Positions 40,079 through 53,257 of a stretch of DNA of 64,000 bases are shown in pieces. The notes under the pieces were generated by a model, which had not been told where the DNA came from, did not search any database, and saw only the letters and a list, made by a program, of their open reading frames with translations. The stretch spans positions 1 to 64,000 of the forward strand of contig JBBELK010001531.1 in the NCBI GenBank assembly GCA_037783545.1, in the 5' to 3' direction. Source of the stretch: Henricia sp. BOLD:AAB3569 (Eukaryota > Echinodermata > Asteroidea > Spinulosida > Echinasteridae). Position 1 is the stretch's first letter. Each line of letters opens with the position of its first letter. The position numbers were made by a program, and so were the translations under genes.

Positions 40079-41448
40079 GTGTGTCCCAAATGCCGGCAAA
40101 TTTGGAAATCAAGGAATTTTCCAACCAACTTCAAATTTTGCATGCTCCAAACTGTATATATTCCGCACTTGTCATGCACAATTGACAGATTATCGCTGGG
40201 AAATGACGGAGAAATTTCAGAGTTTAGGGAAAACGGAGCTCGGCTGCGTGGTTATTCCCCTGACCGTGGCTGTTGGGACACCCTGCGCATGCGCCGCACT
40301 GGTGTACATTTGTACGGCCGTTGACTCACCCCAGATTGTGACGGGAATTAGGTCAAAGTGTGTCCCAAATGCCGGCAAATTTGGAAATCAAGGAATTTTC
40401 CAACCAACTTCAAATTTTGCATGCTCCAAACTGTATATATTCCGCACTTGTCATGCAAAATTGACAGATTTTCGCTGGAAATGACGGAGAAATTTCAGAG
40501 TTTAGGGAAAACGGAGCTCGGCTGCGTGGTTATTCTTCTAACCGTGGCTGTTGGGACACCCTGCGCCGCGCTGGTGTACATTTGTACGGCCGTTGACTCA
40601 CCCCAGATTGTGACGGGAATTAGGTCAAAGTGTGTCCCAAATACCGGCAAATTTGGAAATCAAGGAATTTTCCAACCAACTTCAAATTTTGCATGCTCCA
40701 AACTGTATATATTCCGCACTTGTCATGCAAAATTGACAGATTTTCGCCGGGAAATGACGGAGAAATTTCAGAGTTTAGGGAAAACGGAGCTCGGCTGCGT
40801 GGTTATTCCCCTAACCGTGGCTGTTGGGACACCCTGCGCATGCGCTGGTGTACATTTCTACGGCCGTTGACTCACCCCAGATTGTGACGGGAATTAGGTC
40901 AAAGTGTGTCCCAAATGCCGGCAAATTTGGAAATCAAGGAATTTTCCAACCAACTTCAAATTTTGCATGCTCCAAACTGTATATATTCCGCACTTGTCAT
41001 GCAAAATTAACAGATTTTCGCTGGGAAATGACGGAGAAATTTCAGAGTTTAGGGAAAACGGAGCTCGGCTGCGTGGTTATTCGCCTAACCGTGGCTGTTG
41101 GGACACCCTGCGCCGCGCTGGTGTACATTTGTACGGCCGTTGACTCACCCCAGATTGTGACGGGAATTAGGTCAAAGTGTGTCCCAAATGCCGGCAAATT
41201 TGGAAATCAAGGAATTTTCCAACCAACTTCAAATTTTGCATGCTCCAAACTGTATATATTCCGCACTTGTCATGCAAAATTGACAGATTTTCGCTAGGAA
41301 ATGACGGAGAAATTTCAGAGTTTAGGGAAAACGGAGCTCGGCTGCGTGGTTATTCCCCTAACCGTGGCTGTTGGGACACCCTCGCCGCGCTGGTGTACAT
41401 TTGTACGGCCGTTGACTCACCCCAGATTGTGACGGGAATTAGGTCAAA
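40079..41448. repeat. Marker-rich five-monomer block, copy 1 of 3
   Basis: Diagnostic variants in order are GATTATCGCTGG, GCCGCACTGG, TTCGCTGGAAATG (one G lost), ATTCTTCTAACC, AAATACCGGC, TTCGCCGGGAAATG, AAAATTAACAG, ATTCGCCTAACC and CGCTAGGAAATG. The same series occurs in the same order at 46401-47770 and 53531-54901. The frame is broken here by the lost G and by the TAG created in CGCTAGG. Confidence 0.88.
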
Positions 41449-44400
41449 GTGTGTCCCAAATGCCGGCAAATTTGGAAATCAAGGAATTTTCCAACCAACT
41501 TCAAATTTTGCATGCTCCAAACTGTATATATTCCGCACTTGTCATGCAAAATTGACAGATTTTCGCTGGGAAATGACGGATAAATTTCAGAGTTTAGGGA
41601 AAACGGAGCTCGGCTGCGTGGTTATTCCCCTAACCGTGGCTGTTGGGACACCCTGCGCATGCGCCGCGCTGGTGTACATTTGTACGGCCGTTGACTCACC
41701 CCAGATTGTGACGGGAATTAGGTCAAAGTGTGTCCCAAATGCCGGCAAATTTGGAAATCAAGGAATTTTCCAACCAACTTCAAATTGTGCATGCTCCAAA
41801 CTGTATATATTCCGCACTTGTCATGCAAAATTGACAGATTTTCGCTGGGAAATTACGGAGAAATTTCAGAGTTTAGGGAAAACGGAGCTCGGCTGCGTGG
41901 TTATTCCCCTAACCGTGGCTGTTGGGACACCCTGCGCCGCGCTGGTGTACATTTGTACGGCCGTTGACTCACCCCAGATTGTGACGGGAATTAGGTCAAA
42001 GTGTGTCCCAAATGCCGGCAAATTTGGAAATCAAGGAATTTTCCAACCAACTTCAAATTTTGCATGCTCCAAACTGTATATATTCCGCACTTGTCATGCA
42101 AAATTGACAGATTTTCGCTGGGAAATGACGGAGAAATTTCAGAGTTTAGGGAAAACGGAGCTCGGCTGCGTGGTTATTCCCCTGACCGTGGCTGTTGGGA
42201 CACCCTGCGCATGCGCCGCGCTGGTGTACATTTGTACGGCCGTTGACTCACCCCAGATTGTGACGGGAATTAGGTCAAAGTGTGTCCCAAATGCCGGCAA
42301 ATTTGGAAATCAAGGAATTTTCCAACCAACTTCAAATTTTACATGCTCCAAACTGTATATATTCCGCACTTGTCATGCAAAATTGACAGATTTTCGCTGG
42401 GAAATGACGGAGAAATTTCAGAGTTTAGGGAAAACGGAGCTCGGCTGCGTGGTTATTCCCCTAACCGTGGCTGTTGGGACACCCTCGCCGCGCTGGTGTA
42501 CATTTGTACGGCCGTTGACTCACCCCAGATTGTGACGGGAATTAGGTCAAAGTGTGTCCCAAATGCCGGCAAATTTGGAAATCAAGGAATTTTCCAACCA
42601 ACTTCAAATTTTGCATGCTCCAAACTGTATATATTCCGCACTTGTCATGCAAAATTGACAGATTTTCGCTGGGAAATGACGGATAAATTTCAGAGTTTAG
42701 GGAAAACGGAGCTCGGCTGCGTGGTTATTCCCCTAACCGTGGCTGTTGGGACACCCTGCGCATGCGCCGCGCTGGTGTACATTTGTACGGCCGTTGACTC
42801 ACCCCAGATTGTGACGGGAATTAGGTCAAAGTGTGTCCCAAATGCCGGCAAATTTGGAAATCAAGGAATTTTCCAACCAACTTCAAATTGTGCATGCTCC
42901 AAACTGTATATATTCCGCACTTGTCATGCAAAATTGACAGATTTTCGCTGGGAAATTACGGAGAAATTTCAGAGTTTAGGGAAAACGAAGCTTGGCTGCG
43001 TGGTTATTCCCCTAACCGTGGCTGTTGGGACACCCTGCGCATGCGCTGGTGTACATTTCTACGGCCGTTGACTCACCCCAGATTGTGACGGGAATTAGGT
43101 CAAAGTGTGTCCCAAATGCCGGCAAATTTGGAAATCAAGGAATTTTCCAACCAACTTCAAATTTTGCATGCTCCAAACTGTATATATTCCGCACTTGTCA
43201 TGCAAAATTGACAGATTTTCGCTGGGAAATGACGGAGAAATTTCAGAGTTTAGGGAAAACGGAGCTCGGCTGCGTGGTTATTCCCCTAACCGTGGCTGTT
43301 GGGACACCCCTGCGCCGCGCTGGTGTACATTTGTACGGCCGTTGACTCACCCCAGATTGTGACGGGAATTAGGTCAAAGTGTGTCCCAAATGCCGGCAAA
43401 TTTGGAAATCAAGGAATTTTCCAACCAACTTCAAATTTTGCATGCTCCAAACTGTATATATTCCGCACTTGTCATGCACAATTGACAGATTTTCGCTGGG
43501 AAATGACGGAGAAATTTCAGAGTTTAGGGAAAACGGAGCTCGGCTGCGTGGTTATTCCCCTGACCGTGGCTGTTGGGACACCCTGCGCATGCGCCGCGCT
43601 GGTGTACATTTGTACGGCCGTTGACTCACCCCAGATTGTGACGGGAATTAGGTCAAAGTGTGTCCCAAATGCCGGCAAATTTGGAAATCAAGGAATTTTC
43701 CAACCAACTTCAAATTTTACATGCTCCAAACTGTATATATTCCGCACTTGTCATGCAAAATTGACAGATTTTCGCTGGGAAATGACGGAGAAATTTCAGA
43801 GTTTAGGGAAAACGGAGCTCGGCTGCGTGTTATTCCCTAACCGTGGCTGTTGGGACACCCTCGCCGCGCTGGTGTACATTTGTACGGCCGTTGACTCACC
43901 CCAGATTGTGACGGGAATTAGGTCAAAGTGTGTCCCAAATGCCGGCAAATTTGGAAATCAAGGAATTTTCCAACCAACTTCAAATTTTGCATGCTCCAAA
44001 CTGTATATATTCCGCACTTGTCATGCAAAATTGACAGATTTTCGCTGGGAAATGACGGATAAATTTCAGAGTTTAGGGAAAACGGAGCTCGGCTGCGTGG
44101 TTATTCCCCTAACCGTGGCTGTTGGGACACCCTGCGCATGCGCCGCGCTGGTGTACATTTGTACGGCCGTTGACTCACCCCAGATTGTGACGGGAATTAG
44201 GTCAAAGTGTGTCCCAAATGCCGGCAAATTTGGAAATCAAGGAATTTTCCAACCAACTTCAAATTTTGCATGCTCCAAACTGTATATATTCCGCACTTGT
44301 CATGCAAAATTGACAGATTTTCGCTGGGAAATGACGGAGAAATTTCAGAGTTTAGGGAAAACGGAGCTCGGCTGCGTGGTTATTCCCCTAACCGTGGCTG

Positions 44401-46127
44401 TTGGGACACCCTGCGCCGCGCTGGTGTACATTTGTACGGCCGTTGACTCACCCCAGATTGTGACGGGAATTAGGTCAAAGTGTGTCCCAAATGCCGGCAA
44501 ATTGGAAATCAAGGAATTTTCCAACCAACTTCAAATTTTGCATGCTCCAAACTGTATATATTCCGCACTTGTCATGCAAAATTGACAGATTTTCGCTGGG
44601 AAATGACGGAGAAATTTCAGAGTTTAGGGAAAACGGAGCTCGGCTGCGTGGTTATTCCCCTAACCGTGGCTGTTGGGACACCCTGCGCCGCGCTGGTGTA
44701 CATTTGTACGGCCGTTGACTCACCCCAGATTGTGACGGGAATTAGGTCAAAGTGTGTCCCAAATGCCGGCAAATTTGGAAATCAAGGAATTTTCCAACCA
44801 ACTTCAAATTTTGCATGCTCCAAACTGTATATATTCCGCACTTGTCATGCAAAATTGACAGATTTTCGCTGGGAAATGACGGAGAAATTTCAGAGTTTAG
44901 GGAAAACGGAGCTCGGCTGCGTGGTTATTCCCCTAACCGTGGCTGTTGGGACACCCTGCGCCGCGCTGGTGTACATTTGTACGGCCGTTGACTCACCCCA
45001 GATTGTGACGGGAATTAGGTCAAAGTGTGTCCCAAATGCCGGCAAATTTGGAAATCAAGGAATTTTCCAACCAACTTCAAATTTTGCATGCTCCAAACTG
45101 TATATATTCCGCACTTGTCATGCACAATTGACAGATTTTCGCTGGGAAATGACGGAGAAATTTCAGAGTTTAGGGAAAACGGAGCTCGGCTGCGTGGTTA
45201 TTCCCCTGACCGTGGCTGTTGGGACACCCTGCGCATGCGCCGCGCTGGTGTACATTTGTACGGCCGTTGACTCACCCCAGATTGTGACGGGAATTAGGTC
45301 AAAGTGTGTCCCAAATGCCGGCAAATTTGGAAATCAAGGAATTTTCCAACCAACTTCAAATTTTACATGCTCCAAACTGTATATATTCCGCACTTGTCAT
45401 GCAAAATTGACAGATTTTCGCTGGGAAATGACGGAGAAATTTCAGAGTTTAGGGAAAACGGAGCTCGGCTGCGTGGTTATTCCCCTAACCGTGGCTGTTG
45501 GGACACCCTCGCCGCGCTGGTGTACATTTGTACGGCCGTTGACTCACCCCAGATTGTGACGGGAATTAGGTCAAAGTGTGTCCCAAATGCCGGCAAATTT
45601 GGAAATCAAGGAATTTTCCAACCAACTTCAAATTTTGCATGCTCCAAACTGTATATATTCCGCACTTGTCATGCAAAATTGACAGATTTTCGCTGGGAAA
45701 TGACGGATAAATTTCAGAGTTTAGGGAAAACGGAGCTCGGCTGCGTGGTTATTCCCCTAACCGTGGCTGTTGGGACACCCTGCGCATGCGCCGCGCTGGT
45801 GTACATTTGTACGGCCGTTGACTCACCCCAGATTGTGACGGGAATTAGGTCAAAGTGTGTCCCAAATGCCGGCAAATTTGGAAATCAAGGAATTTTCCAA
45901 CCAACTTCAAATTTTGCATGCTCCAAACTGTATATATTCCGCACTTGTCATGCAAAATTGACAGATTTTCGCTGGGAAATGACGGAGAAATTTCAGAGTT
46001 TAGGGAAAACGGAGCTCGGCTGCGTGGTTATTCCCCTAACCGTGGCTGTTGGGACACCCTGCGCCGCGCTGGTGTACATTTGTACGGCCGTTGACTCACC
46101 CCAGATTGTGACGGGAATTAGGTCAAA

Positions 46128-49100
46128 GTGTGTCCCAAATGCCGGCAAATTTGGAAATCAAGGAATTTTCCAACCAACTTCAAATTTTGCATGCTCCAAA
46201 CTGTATATATTCCGCACTTGTCATGCAAAATTGACAGATTTTCGCTGGGAAATGACGGAGAAATTTCAGAGTTTAGGGAAAACGGAGCTCGGCTGCGTGG
46301 TTATTCCCCTAACCGTGGCTGTTGGGACACCCTGCGCCGCGCTGGTGTACATTTGTACGGCCGTTGACTCACCCCAGATTGTGACGGGAATTAGGTCAAA
46401 GTGTGTCCCAAATGCCGGCAAATTTGGAAATCAAGGAATTTTCCAACCAACTTCAAATTTTGCATGCTCCAAACTGTATATATTCCGCACTTGTCATGCA
46501 CAATTGACAGATTATCGCTGGGAAATGACGGAGAAATTTCAGAGTTTAGGGAAAACGGAGCTCGGCTGCGTGGTTATTCCCCTGACCGTGGCTGTTGGGA
46601 CACCCTGCGCATGCGCCGCACTGGTGTACATTTGTACGGCCGTTGACTCACCCCAGATTGTGACGGGAATTAGGTCAAAGTGTGTCCCAAATGCCGGCAA
46701 ATTTGGAAATCAAGGAATTTTCCAACCAACTTCAAATTTTGCATGCTCCAAACTGTATATATTCCGCACTTGTCATGCAAAATTGACAGATTTTCGCTGG
46801 AAATGACGGAGAAATTTCAGAGTTTAGGGAAAACGGAGCTCGGCTGCGTGGTTATTCTTCTAACCGTGGCTGTTGGGACACCCTGCGCCGCGCTGGTGTA
46901 CATTTGTACGGCCGTTGACTCACCCCAGATTGTGACGGGAATTAGGTCAAAGTGTGTCCCAAATACCGGCAAATTTGGAAATCAAGGAATTTTCCAACCA
47001 ACTTCAAATTTTGCATGCTCCAAACTGTATATATTCCGCACTTGTCATGCAAAATTGACAGATTTTCGCCGGGAAATGACGGAGAAATTTCAGAGTTTAG
47101 GAAAACGGAGCTCGGCTGCGTGGTTATTCCCCTAACCGTGGCTGTTGGGACACCCTGCGCATGCGCTGGTGTACATTTCTACGGCCGTTGACTCACCCCA
47201 GATTGTGACGGGAATTAGGTCAAAGTGTGTCCCAAATGCCGGCAAATTTGGAAATCAAGGAATTTTCCAACCAACTTCAAATTTTGCATGCTCCAAACTG
47301 TATATATTCCGCACTTGTCATGCAAAATTAACAGATTTTCGCTGGGAAATGACGGAGAAATTTCAGAGTTTAGGGAAAACGGAGCTCGGCTGCGTGGTTA
47401 TTCGCCTAACCGTGGCTGTTGGGACACCCTGCGCCGCGCTGGTGTACATTTGTACGGCCGTTGACTCACCCCAGATTGTGACGGGAATTAGGTCAAAGTG
47501 TGTCCCAAATGCCGGCAAATTTGGAAATCAAGGAATTTTCCAACCAACTTCAAATTTTGCATGCTCCAAACTGTATATATTCCGCACTTGTCATGCAAAA
47601 TTGACAGATTTTCGCTAGGAAATGACGGAGAAATTTCAGAGTTTAGGGAAAACGGAGCTCGGCTGCGTGGTTATTCCCCTAACCGTGGCTGTTGGGACAC
47701 CCTGCGCCGCGCTGGTGTACATTTGTACGGCCGTTGACTCACCCCAGATTGTGACGGGAATTAGGTCAAAGTGTGTCCCAAATGCCGGCAAATTTGGAAA
47801 TCAAGGAATTTTCCAACCAACTTCAAATTTTGCATGCTCCAAACTGTATATATTCCGCACTTGTCATGCACAATTGACAGATTTTCGCTGGGAAATGACG
47901 GAGAAATTTCAGAGTTTAGGGAAAACGGAGCTCGGCTGCGTGGTTATTCCCCTGACCGTGGCTGTTGGGACACCCTGCGCATGCGCCGCGCTGGTGTACA
48001 TTTGTACGGCCGTTGACTCACCCCAGATTGTGACGGGAATTAGGTCAAAGTGTGTCCCAAATGCCGGCAAATTTGGAAATCAAGGAATTTTCCAACCAAC
48101 TTCAAATTTTGCATGCTCCAAACTGTATATATTCCGCACTTGTCATGCAAAATTGACAGATTTTCGCTGGGAAATGACGGAGAAATTTCAGAGTTTAGGG
48201 AAAACGGAGCTCGGCTGCGTGGTTATTCCCCTAACCGTGGCTGTTGGGACACCCTCGCCGCGCTGGTGTACATTTGTACGGCCGTTGACTCTCCCCAGAT
48301 TGTGACGGGAATTAGGTCAAAGTGTGTCCCAAATGCCGGCAAATTTGGAAATCAAGGAATTTTCCAACAAACTTCAAATTTTGCATGCTCCAAACTGTAT
48401 ATATTCCGCACTTGTCATGCAAAATTGACAGATTTTCGCTGGGAAATGACGGATAAATTTCAGAGTTTAGGGAAAACGGAGCTTGGCTGCGTGGTTATTC
48501 CCCTAACCGTGGCTGTTGGGACACCCTGCGCATGCGCCGCGCTGGTGTACATTTGTACGGCCGTTGACTCACCCCAGATTGTGACGGGAATTAGGTCAAA
48601 GTGTGTCCCAAATGCCGGCAAATTTGGAAATCAAGGAATTTTCCAACCAACTTCAAATTTTGCATGCTCCAAACTGTATATATTCCGCACTTGTCATGCA
48701 AAATTGACAGATTTTCGCTGGGAAATGACGGAGAAATTTCAGAGTTTAGGGAAAACGGAGCTCGGCTGCGTGGTTATTCCCCTAACCGTGGCTGTTGGGA
48801 CACCCTGCGCCGCGCTGGTGTACATTTGTACGGCCGTTGACTCACCCCAGATTGTGACGGGAATTAGGTCAAAGTGTGTCCCAAATGCCGGCAAATTTGG
48901 AAATCAAGGAATTTTCCAACCAACTTCAAATTTTGCATGCTCCAAACTGTATATATTCCGCACTTGTCATGCAAAATTGACAGATTTTCGCCGGGAAATG
49001 ACGGAGAAATTTAAGAGTTTAAGGAAAACGGAGCTCGGCTGCGTGGTTATTCCCCTAACCGTGGCTGTTGGGACACCCTGCGCATGCGCTGGTGTACATT

Positions 49101-52100
49101 TCTACGGCCGTTGACTCACCCCAGATTGTGACGGGAATTAGGTCAAAGTGTGTCCCAAATGCCGGCAAATTTGGAAATCAAGGAATTTTCCAACCAACTT
49201 CAAATTTTGCATGCTCCAAACTGTATATATTCCGCACTTGTCATGCAAAATTGACAGATTTTCGCTGGGAAATGACGGAGAAATTTCAGAGTTTAGAGAA
49301 AACGGAGCTCGGCTGCGTGGTTATTCCCCTAACCGTGGCTGTTGGGACACCCTGCGCCGCGCTGGTGTACATTTGTACGGCCGTTGACTCACCCCAGATT
49401 GTGACGGGAATTAGGTCAAAGTGTGTCCCAAATGCCGGCAAATTTGGAAATCAAGGAATTTTCCAACCAACTTCAAATTTTTCATGCTCCAAACTGTATA
49501 TATTCCGCACTTGTCATGCAAAATTGACAGATTTTCGCTGGGAAATGACGGAGAAATTTCAGAGTTTAGGGAAAACGGAGCTCGGCTGCGTGGTTATTCC
49601 CCTAACCGTGGCTGTTGGGACACCCTGCGCCGCGCTGGTGTACATTTGTACGGCCGTTGACTCACCCCAGATTGTGACGGGAATTAGGTCAAAGTGTGTC
49701 CCAAATGCCGGCAAATTTGGAAATCAAGGAAATTTCCAACCAACTTCAAATTTTGCATGCTCCAAACTGTATATATTCCGCACTTGTCATGCACAATTGA
49801 CAGATTATCGCTGGGAAATGACGGAGAAATTTCAGAGTTTAGGGAAAACGGAGCTCGGCTGCGTGGTTATTCCCCTGACCGTGGCTGTTGGGACACCCTG
49901 CGCATGCGCCGCGCTGGTGTACATTTGTACGGCCGTTGACTCACCCCAGATTGTGACGGGAATTAGGTCAAAGTGTGTCCCAAATGCCGGCAAATTTGGA
50001 AATCAAGGAATTTTCCAACCAACTTCAAATTTTGCATGCTCCAAACTGTATATATTCCGCACTTGTCATGCAAAATTGACAGATTTTCGCTGGGAAATGA
50101 CGGAGAAATTTCAGAGTTTAGGGAAAACGGAGCTCGGCTGCGTGGTTATTCCCCTAACCGTGGCTGTTGGGACACCCTCGCCGCGCTGGTGTACATTTGT
50201 ACGGCCGTTGACTCACCCCAGATTGTGACGGGAATTAGGTCAAAGTGTGTCCCAAATGCCGGCAAATTTGGAAATCAAGGAATTTTCCAACCAACTTCAA
50301 ATTTTGCATGCTCGAAACTGTATATATTCCGCACTTGTCATGCAAAATTGACAGATTTTCGCTGGGAAATGACGGATAAATTTCAGAGTTTAGGGAAAAC
50401 GGAGCTCGGCTGCGTGGTTATTCCCCTAACCGTGGCTGTTGGGACACCCTGCGCATGCGCTGGTGTACATTTGTACGGCCGTTGACTCACCCCAGATTGT
50501 GACGGGAATTAGGTCAAAGTGTGTCCCAAATGCCGGCAAATTTGGAAATCAAGGAATTTTCCAACCAACTTCAAATTTTGCATGCTCCAAACTGTATATA
50601 TTCCGCACTTGTCATGCAAAATTGACAGATTTTCGCTGGGAAATGACGGAGAAATTTCAGAGTTTAGGGGAAACGGAGCTCGGCTGCGTGGTTATTCCCC
50701 TAACCGTGGCTGTTGGGACACCCTGCGCCGCGCTGGTGTACATTTGTACGGCCGTTGACTCACCCCAGATTGTGACGGGAATTAGGTCAAAGTGTGTCCC
50801 AAATGCCGGCAAATTTGGAAATCAAGGAATTTTCCAACCAACTTCAAATTTTGCATGCTCCAAACTGTATATATTCCGCACTTGTCATGCACAATTGACA
50901 GATTTTCGCTGGGAAATGACGGAGAAATTTCAGAGTTTAGGGAAAACGGAGCTCGGCTGCGTGGTTATTCCCCTAACCGTGGCTGTTGGGACACCCTGCG
51001 CCGCGCTGGTGTACATTTGTACGGCCGTTGACTCACCCCAGATTGTGACGGGAATTAGGTCAAAGTGTGTCCCAAATGCCGGCAAATTTGGAAATCAAGG
51101 AATTTTCCAACCAACTTCAAATTTTGCATGCTCCAAACTGTATATATTCCGCACTTGTCATGCAAAATTGACAGATTTTCGCTGGGAAATGACGGAGAAA
51201 TTTCAGAGTTTAGGGAAAACGGAGCTCGGCTGCGTGGTTATTCCCCTAACCGTGGCTGTTGGGACACCCTGCGCCGCGCTGGTGTACATTTCTACGGCCG
51301 TTGACTCACCCCAGATTGTGATGGGAATTAGATCAAAGTGTGTCCCAAATGCCGGCAAATTTGGAAATCAAGGAATTTTCCAACCAACTTCAAATTTTGC
51401 ATGCTCCAAACTGTATATATTCCGCACTTGTCATGCAAAATTGACAGATTTTCGCTGGGAAATGACGGATAAATTTCAGAGTTTAGGGAAAACGGAGCTC
51501 GGCTGCGTGGTTATTCGCCTAACCGTGGCTGTTGGGACACCCTGCGCCTCGCTGGTGTACATTTGTACGGCCGTTGACTCACCCCAGATTGTGACGGGAA
51601 TTAGGTCAAAGTGTGTCCCAAATGCCGGCAAATTTGGAAATCAAGGAATTTTCCAACCAACTTCAAATTTTGCATGCTCCAAACTGTATATATTCCGCAC
51701 TTGTCATGCAAAATTGACAGATTTTCGCTGGGAAATGACGGAGAAATTTCAGAGTTTAGGGAAAACGGAGCTCGGCTGCGTGGTTATTCCCCTAACCGTG
51801 GCTGTTGGGACACCCTGCGCCGCGCTGGTGTACATTTGTACGGCCGTTGACTCACCCCAGATTGTGACGGGAATTAGGTCAAAGTGTGTCCCAAATGCCG
51901 GCAAATTTGGAAATCAAGGAATTTTCCAACCAACTTCAAATTTTGCATGCTCCAAACTGTATATATTCCGCACTTGTCATGCACAATTGACAGATTTTCG
52001 CTGGGAAATGACGGAGAAATTTCAGAGTTTAGGGAAAACGGAGCTCGGCTGCGTGGTTATTCCCCTAACCGTGGCTGTTGGGACACCCTGCGCCGCGCTG

Positions 52101-53257
52101 GTGTACATTTGTACGGCCGTTGACTCACCCCAGATTGTGACGGGAATTAGGTCAAAGTGTGTCCCAAATGCCGGCAAATTTGGAAATCAAGGAATTTTCC
52201 AACCAACTTCAAATTTTGCATGCTCCAAAGTGTATATATTCCGCACTTGTCATGCAAAATTGACAGATTTTCGCTGGGAAATGACGGAGAAATTTCAGAG
52301 TTTAGGGAAAACGGAGCTCGGCTGCGTGGTTATTCCCCTAACCGTGGCTGTTGGGACACCCTGCGCATGCGCTGGTGTACATTTCTACGGCCGTTGACTC
52401 ACCCCAGATTGTGACGGGAATTAGGTCAAAGTGTGTCCCAAATGTCGGCAAATTTGGAAATCAAGGAATTTTCCAACCAACTTCAAATTTTGCATGCTCC
52501 AAACTGTATATATTCCGCACTTGTCATGCAAAATTGACAGATTTTCGCTGGGAAATGACGGAGAAATTTCAGAGTTTAGGGAAAACGGAGCTCGGCTGCG
52601 TGGTTATTCCCCTAACCGTGGCTGTTGGGACACCCTGCGCCGCGCTGGTGTACATTTGTACGGCCGTTGACTCACCCCAGATTGTGACGGGAATTAGGTC
52701 AAAGTGTGTCCCAAATGCCGGCAAATTTGGAAATCAAGGAATTTTCCAACCAACTTCAAATTTTGCATGCTCCAAACTGTATATATTCCGCACTTGTCAT
52801 GCAAAATTGACAGATTTTCGCTGGGAAATGACGGAGAAATTTCAGAGTTTAGGGAAAACGGAGCTCGGCTGCGTGGTTATTCCCCTAACCGTGGCTGTTG
52901 GGACACCCTGCGCATGCGCCGCGCTGGTGTACATTTGTACGGCCGTTGACTCACCCCAGATTGTGACGGGAATTAGGTCAAAGTGTGTCCCAAATGCCGG
53001 CAAATTTGGAAATCAAGGAATTTTCCAACCAACTTCAAATTTTGCATGCTCCAAACTGTATATATTCCGCACTTGTCATGCAAAATTGACAGATTTTCGC
53101 CGGGAAATGACGGAGAAATTTCAGAGTTTAGGGAAAACGGAGCTCGGCTGCGTGGTTATTCCCCTAACCGTGGCTGTTGGGACACCCTGCGCATGCGCTG
53201 GTGTACATTTCTACGGCCGTTGACTCACCCCAGATTGTGAGAGGGAATTAGGTCAAA
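46128..53257. repeat. 26-monomer tandem duplication, left copy (7,130 bp)
   Basis: Every monomer start from 46128 to 52983 has a counterpart 7,130-7,132 bp to the right with the same diagnostic variants. These include the five-monomer marker block, GACTCTCCCC, TTCCAACAAAC, GGAGCTTGGC, AAATTTAAGAG, AGTTTAGAGAAAAC, TTTTTCATGC, GGAAATTTCC, GCTCGAAACTG, GTGATGGGAATTAGATC, CCTCGCTGG, CCAAAGTGTATA and AATGTCGGC. Copy-specific differences noted by eye are one lost G near 47101, A for G near 49022 and G for A near 50669. The unit ends at an unusual GTGAGAGGG near 53240. Confidence 0.9.

Larger units (their letters stand above)
37332..47770. repeat. Large block repeated at ~6.32-kb spacing (37.3-41.3 and 43.7-47.6 kb)
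   Basis: Monomers from 37332 to 41177 correspond one to one with those from 43658 to 47498, at offsets of 6,321-6,326 bp (23 monomers). The small offset changes come from private 1-bp indels such as AAATTGGAAATC at 44499. The last shared monomer has CGCTAGGAAATG in both (41292 and 47612). After it the copies diverge: the left one continues with the 272-bp class and the right one with a 273-bp monomer. Confidence 0.8.
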
